A stretch of 22,737 bases of DNA from a virus. This document shows, piece by piece, positions 1-6,782 of the stretch (positions within the stretch are counted from its first letter, which is position 1; the number at the start of each line of letters is the position of its first letter). The stretch covers positions 1-22,737 of IMG/VR virus record IMGVR_UViG_3300034190_001393. One strand, 5' to 3'. Under the pieces are notes generated by a model. It was not told the origin of the DNA. It made no database searches and saw only the letters and a program-made list of their open reading frames with translations. The position numbers and the translations under genes are program-made.

Positions 1-315
1 CTGGGTGTAGTTACCCAAACGTGTTCTGTTGCCGCCAGCTGTTACTGACAAAGCACCATCACCTGAAGCGGCTGAACCACCTGCAACTACGAAGTCTGTA
101 CCTTCTGCTACACGAGAGTTTCCTGGAGCTGTTAGCTCGTCAGTCTGCCATTCGTGGTAGATGTTTGTTGCTTTTGATTTTCCGATTGAAGACAAGAAAG
201 GAGTCTCATCACGAGTAATCATTGAAATAAAATTTGCTAGATCTTCGCGGTTTGATGCGTCTTTTCCTGACCCTGCACGAGCAGTTGCGATATCGCGTCC
301 ACCTGTTGTTGCCAT
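1..315 (-). CDS. Major capsid (head) protein, SU10-like, N-terminal part
   Basis: This is the first 105 codons of a gene that continues beyond the left edge of the window. The start is ATG at 315, preceded by the strong ribosome binding site TAGGAGG. The protein opens with a short Gly/Ala/Arg-rich arm and then the segment TRDETPFLSSIGKSKA, followed by IYHEWQTDEL. This 'T-x-x-x-TPF-x-x-x-IGK ... HEWQTD' pattern is typical of the SU10 major head protein family (formerly DUF5309), which forms icosahedral heads with an HK97-type fold. It lies directly downstream of a scaffold-like gene in the same transcription direction, the usual portal-scaffold-capsid order. The family call is from memory of the pattern; the C-terminal part, which would confirm it, is not in the window. 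Confidence 0.82.
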   Translation of the reverse strand, partial: MATTGGRDIATARAGSGKDASNREDLANFISMITRDETPFLSSIGKSKATNIYHEWQTDELTAPGNSRVAEGTDFVVAGGSAASGDGALSVTAGGNRTRLGNYTQ

Positions 316-335
316 TTTAAAATCCTCCTAGGATA

Positions 336-1427
336 TTAAGTATTGAGAGATTTGGAGGCATATTGTTTAAGGAAGTTCATTTGGTCATCTTCCGATGCAC
401 CTTCTTTAAATGCACGAGCCTTAATCATTTTTTCTTTATCAACTGCTTTCTTAGTAGCTGACACTGGCTTTTTAGTAGGAACTTTCTTTGTTACAACTTC
501 TTTGCGCTTTGCAGCACCTTTAGTTATTCCAGCTTTTAATCTACGATAGTCATCAATGAATTTAACTACATTAGGATCTACTATCTGATTTAAAAGTTCA
601 TTACTTACACCATTTTCAAGAGCAAAGTCTCGAATTTCTACTGCTAATTTTTCATTAAAGTCTGGGATAATTTCAGGAATTACTTTTTGAAAATGTTTGA
701 TTTGTTCTGCAAACTTTTCCTCAGTCAACTTTACTTTCTGTTCTTCAACAGTTTTTAAAAGCGACTCACGAGAATTACGAGCTTCCCAATATTTTGATTG
801 AGATATTTCTCGTTTGTCTTTCAATTCACCCACTTCATAGGTATCACCATTTTCCCTAGCTTCTTTTATTTTAGCTTCAATGTCATGGTATTCTTTAGCT
901 AGTTTTTGTTCTTCCATTGTAAGCATTGCATTAGCAGCGTCAGACATTTTAGTTATTTCGTCTAGCTTACTTGTACGCTCTTCTTCAATGGCTTTACGTG
1001 CCTCTCCGAGTTCACGACCCTTTTTAGAGAGTGAAGCATCTGTTTGATAACCTTTCAGTAAATCAGCAAATGAGACATCCATTTGTTCACCGTCAACTTT
1101 GACAGAAACTTTGGCATCAAGATCTAAATCGTCTACAGAGAATACTTCAACTTCTTGGGTAGGGGCTTCTGCGCCATCCTCATCTGGAGTCTCTTCTGTT
1201 TCTTCTTCAGTCTCTTCATCACTAACGGCTGCGTCTGTATCATCTGGGTCTTCCTCTACAGTCGCTTCCGAGTCCTCGTTCTCGACCTCCTCTTCTGGTA
1301 GCGGTATATCATCATCCTGAAGAAATTCAGTATTTGATAGTACGGCATCTAGGAGTTCTTGTTCGCTTGGACCAGCAGAACTAGGAACATCATCCTTTGT
1401 GGGTAGAGATTCAGTTTGTTCTGACAT
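336..1427 (-). CDS. Putative capsid scaffolding protein
   Basis: This 363-aa protein has the architecture expected of an internal scaffold. Residues 1 to about 100 are very rich in Glu and Asp. Residues about 130-250 are charged and predicted helical, coiled-coil-like. The C-terminal 60 residues are Lys-rich and could dock on the capsid shell. There is no membrane segment and no enzymatic motif. It lies between the portal side of the cluster and the major head protein, 20 bp upstream of the latter, the position scaffold genes usually hold. AGGATA upstream of ATG 1427 can serve as ribosome binding site. Scaffolds diverge fast, so the call rests on position and composition rather than on a recognised family. 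A protease or a minor head protein is less likely because no catalytic motif is visible. Confidence 0.65.
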   Translation of the reverse strand: MSEQTESLPTKDDVPSSAGPSEQELLDAVLSNTEFLQDDDIPLPEEEVENEDSEATVEEDPDDTDAAVSDEETEEETEETPDEDGAEAPTQEVEVFSVDDLDLDAKVSVKVDGEQMDVSFADLLKGYQTDASLSKKGRELGEARKAIEEERTSKLDEITKMSDAANAMLTMEEQKLAKEYHDIEAKIKEARENGDTYEVGELKDKREISQSKYWEARNSRESLLKTVEEQKVKLTEEKFAEQIKHFQKVIPEIIPDFNEKLAVEIRDFALENGVSNELLNQIVDPNVVKFIDDYRRLKAGITKGAAKRKEVVTKKVPTKKPVSATKKAVDKEKMIKARAFKEGASEDDQMNFLKQYASKSLNT

Positions 1428-1433
1428 AATTTA

Positions 1434-1652
1434 TTATCCTTTTTTCTTTGCAGCTGGCTTTGTTGCCGCTGTCGTGTATGTTTGTTCTTTTACTTTGAAC
1501 ATTGAATTATACCTATCTAATAAGCTATACAATGCCTCTAACTGACCAGCATTCATTTTAGCTTTACCTGCAGATCTCATTGAATCATACTCAAGTAAGT
1601 TAATCATTTCCTTAATGTTAGCAGTTAGATGTTCATAGTTAATTTCGTTCAT
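1434..1652 (-). CDS. Hypothetical 72-aa protein
   Basis: I do not recognise this protein. It is mostly helical in appearance, with an amphipathic middle and a basic Ala/Lys tail ending PAAKKKG. There is no membrane segment and no cysteine. Its start ATG overlaps the stop of the upstream 100-aa gene by four bases (ATGA type), which suggests translational coupling, and it ends 6 bp before the scaffold gene. The position between portal and scaffold suggests a role in head assembly or a minor virion protein, but this is only inference from context. Confidence 0.6.
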   Translation of the reverse strand: MNEINYEHLTANIKEMINLLEYDSMRSAGKAKMNAGQLEALYSLLDRYNSMFKVKEQTYTTAATKPAAKKKG

Positions 1653-1951
1653 TCTTCATTGTCCTCAATGTATGGTACGTTCTTTCCGTAAATTTCATAA
1701 TTTATTAATTTTTGTTTTACATCCCCCAACGATAATGCTGAGTTGTATATGAACTCACGAGTCTTTACTTCATGCGGATCTGTCTTTAACCATTCAGTAA
1801 AGTATTGTACAAGTAGTTCTCCATATGCCTCGTTAAAAAAAGTTTCTCTTTCAAGGCTTGCAAAGTTTGCTCTTACCAATGCTTCTTTGGCTTTTAGATC
1901 TGGGTGTATACCTTTCAGCACCTTCTCAGCTGAACTTCGATATTTGTCCAT
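1649..1951 (-). CDS. Hypothetical 100-aa protein, virion-module
   Basis: I do not recognise this protein. It is helical and charged, with an N-terminal half containing KAKEALVRANFASLERE and an aromatic middle (LLVQYFTEWLK), and it ends in an acidic tail, EDNEE. There is no membrane segment. The start ATG 1951 follows AAGGAAAAACT, an acceptable ribosome binding site. It is coupled to the next gene by a four-base overlap. The length and helical character could suit a head-tail connector or small assembly factor. A small-terminase role is less likely because a better candidate lies at 15437-15829. Confidence 0.6.
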   Translation of the reverse strand: MDKYRSSAEKVLKGIHPDLKAKEALVRANFASLERETFFNEAYGELLVQYFTEWLKTDPHEVKTREFIYNSALSLGDVKQKLINYEIYGKNVPYIEDNEE

Positions 1952-1960
1952 AGTTTTTCC

Positions 1961-2194
1961 TTATGCTTTTTTGCGCTTTTTACCAGACGCAGTTGTAGAC
2001 CATTTTACTTTCTTAGGTCCAGTTTTTTTTGCAGCTTCTTTTTTAGTAATCTTAGAAGCTACGCTCTTTGGTCGGCAAGCAGGGTATGCACGTTTTGATT
2101 TCCCTTTAGCACTTTTTCTGCCACAAGGTTTACCTGTTTTAACGTCAACCCATTCTTCACCAAACCATTTACCTAACCCACCTTTTTTATTCAT
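1961..2194 (-). CDS. Lysine-rich small protein, DUF5872-like
   Basis: This 77-aa protein is about 29% Lys and strongly basic along its whole length. It carries the pattern GLGKWFGEEWVDVKTGKPCG followed by PACRP and KKTGPKKVKW. Proteins with this W-x-x-E-x-W-V-D-V-K-T-G-K-P-C-G pattern are widespread in marine phages, and I associate them with the DUF5872 group; that label is from memory. The two cysteines, in KPCG and PACR, could bind metal. Its ATG overlaps the stop of the 60-aa gene by four bases. It is the third of three consecutive basic small proteins. No function is established; binding to DNA or to the acidic scaffold is a reasonable guess. Confidence 0.62.
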   Translation of the reverse strand: MNKKGGLGKWFGEEWVDVKTGKPCGRKSAKGKSKRAYPACRPKSVASKITKKEAAKKTGPKKVKWSTTASGKKRKKA

Positions 2195-2373
2195 TTCTTA
2201 GAAACCCTGTTATCAGGACCACTCCAACTACCACCACGTTTCTTGTACTCTTTAGAAGCCCAAGCATTTGCGTATGCAGATGGATATACTTTAAATTTCT
2301 TCTTTGCTGCAGATTTAACTCTGGACCAAAGGGCTGGATTATTAGGGGTTGGAGATTTTTTTGGCATTACCAT
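2191..2373 (-). CDS. Basic small protein with YPSAYANAWASK motif
   Basis: This protein has 60 aa, or 58 if the second ATG at 2367 is used. That second ATG overlaps the upstream stop as TAATG, so it is a plausible coupled start. The core reads LWSRVKSAAKKKFKVYPSAY followed by ANAWASKEYKKRGG. The pattern 'lysine-rich helix, VYPSAYANAWAS, K-x-Y-K-x-R-G-G' recurs in many marine phage genomes as a small structural-module gene of unknown function. There is no membrane segment. It overlaps both neighbours, and the three genes from 2657 to 1961 form one tightly packed cluster of cationic proteins. Confidence 0.65.
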   Translation of the reverse strand: MVMPKKSPTPNNPALWSRVKSAAKKKFKVYPSAYANAWASKEYKKRGGSWSGPDNRVSKK

Positions 2374-2657
2374 TTCACCTTATTGGCCCAATACGCTGCA
2401 CTGAGCTTACCTTTTGCTATGTTTCTACCATGTCTTGCTTTAAAGCTTGCACGTTTCTTTTTCATTTTATCCGATTCACCAGCTTTAGGTTTACCTGCAG
2501 TTGAGGCTCCTTGCTCACCAAATCGAATAGTTTTAATTGTATCCCCTTCTTTAGCCACAACAATGTGTGATTTTTTAGGGTGTGATGGAGTTCGTTTAGG
2601 TTTATTATAACCAGACACTCCAGCATTGGTTAACCTATAATCTTTTTTCTTTGGCAT
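2367..2657 (-). CDS. Basic small protein with SFKARH motif
   Basis: This 96-aa lysine-rich protein has a middle beta-like stretch (IVVAKEGDTIKTIRFGEQGA) and a C-terminal segment, KKRASFKARHGRNIAKGKLS, then AAYWANKVKW. The 'R-x-S-F-K/R-A-R-H ... A-x-Y-W' C-terminus is a recurrent feature of small phage proteins in marine tailed phages, where the equivalent histidine is often followed by a cysteine. No function is known to me. The start ATG 2657 lies after GGAGCC, a reasonable ribosome binding site. It is the first of the three consecutive basic genes. Confidence 0.65.
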   Translation of the reverse strand: MPKKKDYRLTNAGVSGYNKPKRTPSHPKKSHIVVAKEGDTIKTIRFGEQGASTAGKPKAGESDKMKKKRASFKARHGRNIAKGKLSAAYWANKVKW

Positions 2658-2670
2658 TATGGCTCCTTGA

Positions 2671-2859
2671 TTATACGCTGTCTCCTACTTTAAAGCATTT
2701 TGGCCTAACAGCTATTCCATTACTTACCAGTTTATTAACAACTATTGCTGTTTCATTTTTACATTCTTGTTCAGAATAATATAAGTCTTCTGTATTAGCA
2801 ACCACATCACAACTTGAGACATGGAGAGATGTACAGATTAATAGTACAGATATAAACAT
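2671..2859 (-). CDS. Small exported or lipoprotein-like protein
   Basis: A longer reading from 2949 would overlap the upstream gene heavily. The start at 2859 is preferred because its ATG overlaps the upstream stop as TAATG. The resulting 62-aa protein begins with a hydrophobic stretch, FISVLLICTSLHVSSC, which could be a short signal peptide with Cys17 as a weak lipobox (VSSC). Two further cysteines lie at 33 and 55. The N-terminus lacks the usual positive charge, so export is uncertain. With the two membrane proteins upstream it forms a small cassette between portal and head genes; an outer-membrane spanin is one possibility, unproven. Confidence 0.5.
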   Translation of the reverse strand: MFISVLLICTSLHVSSCDVVANTEDLYYSEQECKNETAIVVNKLVSNGIAVRPKCFKVGDSV

Positions 2860-3332
2860 TACCACCTTCCTTGAGATTTTCCTACGAAATAGATTATTGC
2901 AGAAAAAAGTCCTAGTGATATAATTGCAATTATAATCCCTAGTACCCAATTTATAGCAGTGTCTATTGCTTCTTGTTTTCGATATACCGCTTCTTTTTGT
3001 TCTTTACGCATTTGACCTTCAATCTTAACAAGTTCAGCCCAAGCTGATGGTCCGTACACAAAACTGATATGATCTTTTAATTCTTTACGTAATTCATTAG
3101 CTTTCTGTTTAGCAGTCCAAGCTTCTAATGCTTGACTTTGAGTATTAGAAAACATTTTATAAGCTGGAGGTTTGCTTGCTTTTTCATGTGCAAAATCTAA
3201 ATCTGAGATTGCCTTAGACCAAGTGGTCAGTTGGCTTCCCATAGAACTTAAATCTTTACCTAACTCCACGCCCTTTTTTATTCCATTAAAGGCGGCTGTC
3301 GCTGCTGCTATAGCGGTGAACGGATCAATCAT
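2859..3332 (-). CDS. Single-pass membrane protein, virion or lysis module
   Basis: This 157-aa protein begins MIDPFTAIAAATAAFNGIKK, an Ala-rich helix. It continues with a long charged helical region (about residues 60-120) and ends with one strong transmembrane helix near residues 127-150 (NWVLGIIIAIISLGLFSAII). The 'MIDP-T-A-A-A-A-A' beginning is common among marine phage proteins of unknown function. The topology, a long coiled region next to one membrane anchor, would suit an internal virion protein or a spanin-type lysis protein. GAGGG upstream of ATG 3332 can serve as ribosome binding site. I can support the topology but not a function. Confidence 0.6.
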   Translation of the reverse strand: MIDPFTAIAAATAAFNGIKKGVELGKDLSSMGSQLTTWSKAISDLDFAHEKASKPPAYKMFSNTQSQALEAWTAKQKANELRKELKDHISFVYGPSAWAELVKIEGQMRKEQKEAVYRKQEAIDTAINWVLGIIIAIISLGLFSAIIYFVGKSQGRW

Positions 3333-3341
3333 GTTAAACCC

Positions 3342-3614
3342 TCACCTAACAGAGTTTGCGGCTTGCATCTTATCTACTGCATCTCGTATTGCCTTAATGT
3401 TTTCATCAATGCGACCGAGCATAACAGCTTGTAGTTGTGCTGTCTTTTCTATTTCATTAATACGTATTTCATGTCTTGCTATTTCACGAGCATTGACAGT
3501 TACGTTACTATCTAAATTAGACATATACCATACAAGACCCACAGTCTGTAATACTATAGCTAATACAAAAGTAGCTGGCACTGATTTAGATAAATGCCAT
3601 TGTTGTTTTTCCAT
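3342..3614 (-). CDS. Membrane-anchored coiled-coil protein, lysis candidate
   Basis: This 90-aa protein has an N-terminal transmembrane helix (residues about 12-31, VPATFVLAIVLQTVGLVWYM) followed by a helical, heptad-like region to the end. The tail contains LGRIDENIKAIRDAVDKM, a pattern I have seen in small phage proteins called holin-like or hemolysin XhlA-like. One N-terminal membrane anchor plus a periplasmic coiled coil also matches inner-membrane spanins. A very strong ribosome binding site, GGGGGAGG, precedes ATG 3614. It is followed by the 157-aa membrane protein and the exported small protein, consistent with a lysis cassette, although no endolysin is visible in the window. Confidence 0.55.
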   Translation of the reverse strand: MEKQQWHLSKSVPATFVLAIVLQTVGLVWYMSNLDSNVTVNAREIARHEIRINEIEKTAQLQAVMLGRIDENIKAIRDAVDKMQAANSVR

Positions 3615-3643
3615 AATAACCTCCCCCGATATCTGGGTGTAAG

Positions 3644-3666
3644 GCAGAGTCCTATAAGAACTCTGC
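3644..3666 (-). terminator. Hairpin after the portal gene
   Basis: The 7-bp perfect inverted repeat GCAGAGT/ACTCTGC with a 9-nt loop lies 9 bp past the portal stop codon and about 30 bp before the next start. There is no U-run after it in the minus direction, so it is a weak terminator at best and may instead set transcript stability or processing. The minus-strand loop contains CTTATAGGA, a partial resemblance to the promoter-like motif described elsewhere in this window, but the CTCTAAG half is missing. Confidence 0.4.
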
Positions 3667-3674
3667 TAATTAAC

Positions 3675-5882
3675 TTACTGTTGAGGCATTACCCCAGCTT
3701 GCCCCATTCCCATCGCAGGTTGTTGAGGTGGACTTTCTTCTAACATTGATCTTGCAACTTGTACAATTTCACTAAAGTCAGGTCTTACAGGAGATTCTGC
3801 TCCTTCCTTCTTAGCCTTTATCTCAAGCTCTGCCCAAGTTTGAAAGTGTTTATCTATTGAAATAGCTAACTGTTTAGCATTATCGTCAGATGTATTCTTT
3901 GATTGAGCGTTTGTATATGAAACATTAGCTTCTGCAAGAGATGCATCTGCTTCTAGTTTACGTTGAGATAATTGACTATCTCGTTGAGCTTTTTGAGTTT
4001 GTTGTTGTACAGCTTTTACAGCTTTTTCTTTAAACTCTTGTGTAGTATAGTCTTCTAAGAAATCTTGACTGTCAATTCCCATAGCTTCTATAAGTTTAGT
4101 TGCAAGCAGAGCAGGTGCTTCTGGCTTTACAATAATACCTTGACCTTGACTATTTAATCCTGGCAGAATTTTACTACCTACCATTTCAAGTTTTTTAATT
4201 GCATTTTGATTTGAGTTCTCACCAATATCTAAGAATACTTCTACATCCATTCTTGGAGGAAGTTTCATTGTATCAATATCAGAAAACACACCTTGATAAC
4301 TAAACTTAGAATGAGACTTTAAACATTTACGCATTGTTCTGTAAACGCCAATACACAATCTTTTCATTCCCGTTTCTGCGAAACGTCTAGCTATGTGCTG
4401 TATACGTTTCTGAGAAGCAGATTGAACTGCAGCTAATTTTTGTTCACTGTTACCTGAAACATATAAAGAATCATTAAGACCCTGTGCAGCTTTAGACATA
4501 CCAGTAGCTTGTTCTTTTATTGTTTGTAAATGAGACAACAAAGGAACTGTACCTGTGCTAATAGTTTCAGGTGGAAGTGTAGACACTGCACCATTAGGAT
4601 TACCATTAGTAGGTATAATTTGTTTTGGCTTCATGTTCTGAAGTGCAGAGAAATCAACAACATTAGGATCAGCAAGCTTTGGTGAGTAGTTTGTTAAGTA
4701 TGTATTTTCAACAAACCCTCTTAAGATTGCAGTAGATGCAAGTGTTGAAGATCTTGTAAAGTCTGCTATAGACAATCCATAAAACTCATACGGAATATCA
4801 ATAGGGGATAGACAAGCTATAGGAACCATATCCACATCTTGCTCATACAGGATTGTTTCACCTGCTACAATAATATGCTTTAGTTCTGCAACTCCATCAC
4901 CATCCCTATCTACATTAATCCAACATTCGGTAATAGTAACTTCACGATTGGCCTCTAGTAATGTAACGTCTTGAGACATCCTACCTTGCATGTAGCTCTG
5001 ACCTGTAACCATTTTTCTTGCAGCAATATCTTCTGCAAAGTTTGAGTTACCATCCCATGTGCCATCATCGCCAAGCTCATCCCACTCTTCTTCTGCAATA
5101 CCATCAGCAATCTCAGGCCACATCTTACGAATCTCAGAACGAGTTAGTAAGGATTGTATACCTACAAAGTTTGCATCATCTATTGACTTAGCATCACGAG
5201 AAATTCTAAAAGCTTCAGGTGGAATGTTTTCTATTTTAACACGAGAGTTATCATTCTTACGCCTAATACGAACATTAACATAGACCAGTTTAGCAGATTG
5301 CTCTCCTGTTTCCATATTTAAATCACCTAGATCATTTTCATATTCTAGGTTGCCAATGATCTCAACTCCTTCTTCAGCAAGGAGGTTATCTAATTGACCT
5401 TGAGAAATTCTGTCGTACTCTTCAAATTCGTAGTCAAACCCTTCTTCATAATCCCAACGAATAATACCATTCTTCCAAAGTAATGCACTTTTAATCCAAG
5501 TTTGAATTAATTCCCATCCATTATTTTGTTTAAAGATAGCGTAGTTAGTAATCATTGAGGCATCTCTCGCATGTTGGAAAGATCCTGGGGAACTATCATA
5601 AGGTACAAACCTAGCTAACTTCCCATTGTTTAGAAACAAATCTGATAGTATTGCAGTATAAGCTTCTATTGTTTCTGTAGTAGAAGTATCTACAATACTA
5701 GATACGCCTTGAGGTGCTAGATGATCTTCAGCTACCCCTGCAAATTCATATGTAGAACGCTGTCGTTCTCTTGTAAGATCAGACGAGTTTAACCATTCAC
5801 CAGTAGACGATTGAATACCAGTTTCTATAAGATTAATTAAACTTTCGTCAGATACTTTTTCTTTGTATCCACTACCTTTCAT
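3675..5882 (-). CDS. Portal protein (P22-like head-tail connector)
   Basis: This 735-aa protein is close to the size of the P22 portal (725 aa). Portals form the dodecameric ring at the head vertex through which DNA is packaged and ejected and on which terminase docks. Recognisable features are the N-terminal segment with STTETIEAYTAILSDLF and FVPYDSSPGS, an alpha/beta core with ITECWINVDRDGDGVAEL, the wing-to-stem segment LSPIDIPYEFYGLSIADFTR (about residue 370), and a long Gln/Lys-rich helix near residues 620-670 that suits the C-terminal barrel of long portals. The protein ends Gln-rich (MPQQ). It lies downstream of the large terminase and upstream of the scaffold and capsid genes, the canonical order. 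Its ATG overlaps the upstream 48-aa gene stop (TAATG). Confidence 0.85.
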   Translation of the reverse strand: MKGSGYKEKVSDESLINLIETGIQSSTGEWLNSSDLTRERQRSTYEFAGVAEDHLAPQGVSSIVDTSTTETIEAYTAILSDLFLNNGKLARFVPYDSSPGSFQHARDASMITNYAIFKQNNGWELIQTWIKSALLWKNGIIRWDYEEGFDYEFEEYDRISQGQLDNLLAEEGVEIIGNLEYENDLGDLNMETGEQSAKLVYVNVRIRRKNDNSRVKIENIPPEAFRISRDAKSIDDANFVGIQSLLTRSEIRKMWPEIADGIAEEEWDELGDDGTWDGNSNFAEDIAARKMVTGQSYMQGRMSQDVTLLEANREVTITECWINVDRDGDGVAELKHIIVAGETILYEQDVDMVPIACLSPIDIPYEFYGLSIADFTRSSTLASTAILRGFVENTYLTNYSPKLADPNVVDFSALQNMKPKQIIPTNGNPNGAVSTLPPETISTGTVPLLSHLQTIKEQATGMSKAAQGLNDSLYVSGNSEQKLAAVQSASQKRIQHIARRFAETGMKRLCIGVYRTMRKCLKSHSKFSYQGVFSDIDTMKLPPRMDVEVFLDIGENSNQNAIKKLEMVGSKILPGLNSQGQGIIVKPEAPALLATKLIEAMGIDSQDFLEDYTTQEFKEKAVKAVQQQTQKAQRDSQLSQRKLEADASLAEANVSYTNAQSKNTSDDNAKQLAISIDKHFQTWAELEIKAKKEGAESPVRPDFSEIVQVARSMLEESPPQQPAMGMGQAGVMPQQ

Positions 5883-6028
5883 TATATAGAACCCCTACCT
5901 GTTAGGATTTTTTTTGTTGTAATTAAGTTTGAGTAATCATAATCCTTTGACCCTGCTTTAATTACAGGTTTTTTCTTCTCAGGTTTAGGTTCTTTCTTTG
6001 GCGATGTGCCGTGTTCTATAAAACGCAT
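5882..6028 (-). CDS. Small hypothetical protein upstream of portal
   Basis: This 48-aa ORF is supported by an excellent ribosome binding site (GGAGGGAGCT directly before ATG 6028) and by a one-base TAATG overlap with the portal start. The protein is basic and Pro/Lys-rich near residues 8-22 (SPKKEPKPEKKKPV), followed by KDYDYSNLITTKKILTG. There is no membrane segment. The sequence suggests a disordered peptide. I do not recognise a family. Its placement between the EF-hand membrane protein and the portal, with coupling to the latter, argues that it is translated. Confidence 0.6.
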   Translation of the reverse strand: MRFIEHGTSPKKEPKPEKKKPVIKAGSKDYDYSNLITTKKILTGRGSI

Positions 6029-6074
6029 AGCTCCCTCCGTGGGTCTGACTAACTAACTTTGGGACTATGCCCTT

Positions 6075-6386
6075 TCATTTCTTTTTAACTAAGTTTGAAA
6101 CTCCCATAAATACAGAAACAACACCAGCAACAGATACAAAATATATGGAAGCCATACTTCCTATAATTTCTGATGCTTGATGTAATCCAAGGAATCCTGT
6201 TACGACAACTCCAGAAGGATAGAGAAGCATACCCCATAGAGCAAACCAAGCCATTTTTCTGATCTGATCTCTATGAGCATCTTCATCTTCAATCCTTCTG
6301 CGCTTATCATCAAGTAACAAGGCATCCCATTCTTCCTGATCTATGTGACCACTACTGTCTTTATCTACATCAGGAAAACTATTCAT
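6075..6386 (-). CDS. EF-hand protein with two transmembrane helices, holin-like topology
   Basis: This 103-aa protein starts with a canonical EF-hand calcium-binding loop: D8, D10, S12, G13, I15, D16 and E19 in DKDSSGHIDQEE fit the DxDxSGxIDxxE consensus. A charged helix follows (residues 21-44), then two hydrophobic membrane helices at about 45-67 and 75-97 and a KKK end. Two membrane spans with a charged end are typical of small phage holins, and this gene sits upstream of the portal near other membrane proteins. The visible facts are the EF-hand and the membrane spans; a calcium-responsive holin is inference. Other possibilities are a membrane protein altering the host envelope or an unrelated accessory protein. 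I see no second EF-hand. Confidence 0.65.
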   Translation of the reverse strand: MNSFPDVDKDSSGHIDQEEWDALLLDDKRRRIEDEDAHRDQIRKMAWFALWGMLLYPSGVVVTGFLGLHQASEIIGSMASIYFVSVAGVVSVFMGVSNLVKKK

Positions 6387-6391
6387 TTTGA

Positions 6392-6538
6392 TTATTTGAT
6401 TTTAGGTTTTTTATGAACCAAGTACTTACTACTTTTGGTATGTACGGCCCCTGACATAAGTTTTCCCCTAGCGTCTTTATGAGTTGGTCCTTTGTATTCT
6501 TTACCATTAGGTAAATAATGTTTAGCTTTTGCACTCAT
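6392..6538 (-). CDS. Small basic protein of marine-phage type
   Basis: This 48-aa ORF has a strong ribosome binding site (AAGGAGGAATAG before ATG 6538). It begins MSAKAKHYLPNGKEYKGPTH and continues with KLMSGAVHTKSSKYLVHKK. The pattern 'K-H-Y-L-P-N-G-K-x-Y-x-G-P-T-H-K ... L-M-x-G-x-x-H-T-x-x-S-x-x-L-V-H-K' is one I recall in small proteins of several marine phages, always without known function. It is hydrophilic and rich in His and Lys. It ends 5 bp before the EF-hand gene start and is probably cotranscribed with it and with the terminase. Confidence 0.65.
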   Translation of the reverse strand: MSAKAKHYLPNGKEYKGPTHKDARGKLMSGAVHTKSSKYLVHKKPKIK

Positions 6539-6574
6539 CTATTCCTCCTTAGTCTTTTTATAGTTGATGGTGGT

Positions 6575-6709
6575 TTACCTGCCGCGACCACCAGCGCGTA
6601 TGAGGACAATGCAGGAAACTTTATTCTCTTTAAGGAACTTAGAAGATCTAGGCAAATCCATAATATATCTTGACATATTCATCTTGATCGCTGATATGAA
6701 CCATGTCAT
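6575..6709 (-). CDS. Possible 44-aa ORF downstream of large terminase
   Basis: A short ORF overlaps the end of the neighbouring 44-codon ORF in another frame. ATG 6709 is preceded by GGAAGGAAAGG, a plausible ribosome binding site. The product ends with DLPRSSKFLKENKVSCIVLI then RAGGRGR. The beta-like VSCIVLI and the basic glycine tail look coding. An internal ATG at 6682 would give 35 aa. The overlap of more than 60 bp with the neighbouring ORF is unusual, so either one of them is spurious or the pair is one gene joined by a frameshift. Confidence 0.35.
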   Translation of the reverse strand: MTWFISAIKMNMSRYIMDLPRSSKFLKENKVSCIVLIRAGGRGR

Positions 6710-6782
6710 GTGGAACCTTTCCTTCCATCCAATGTTCTATTACTTTTTCAAAAAATTTATCTTCTAATCTCACTAAATCCAC
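6648..6782 (-). CDS. Possible 44-aa ORF overlapping the terminase 3' end
   Basis: This ORF starts with GTG at 6782, inside the last codons of the large terminase, and ends with TAG at 6648. The product is amphipathic and acidic (DKFFEKVIEHWMEGKVP, then HISDQDEYVKIYYGFA) and has protein-like composition. No good ribosome binding site is close to the GTG, so translation would depend on coupling to the terminase stop. I do not recognise a family. It overlaps the following 44-aa ORF in a different frame. Confidence 0.4.
   Translation of the reverse strand: MDLVRLEDKFFEKVIEHWMEGKVPHDMVHISDQDEYVKIYYGFA

Noticed and set aside
1743-2201. 152-codon plus-strand ORF opposite small virion genes
   Set aside because: It is the antisense shadow of two well-packed minus-strand genes with coupled starts; no plus-strand signals.
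3644-3666. Fifth promoter-like motif (CTTATAGGA, minus strand)
   Set aside because: The CTCTAAG half is missing and the bases are explained by the loop of a hairpin.
6564-6767. 67-codon plus-strand ORF opposite the terminase downstream region
   Set aside because: Plus-strand frame inside a wholly minus-strand block, poor composition and no ribosome binding site; minus-strand short ORFs explain the segment better.
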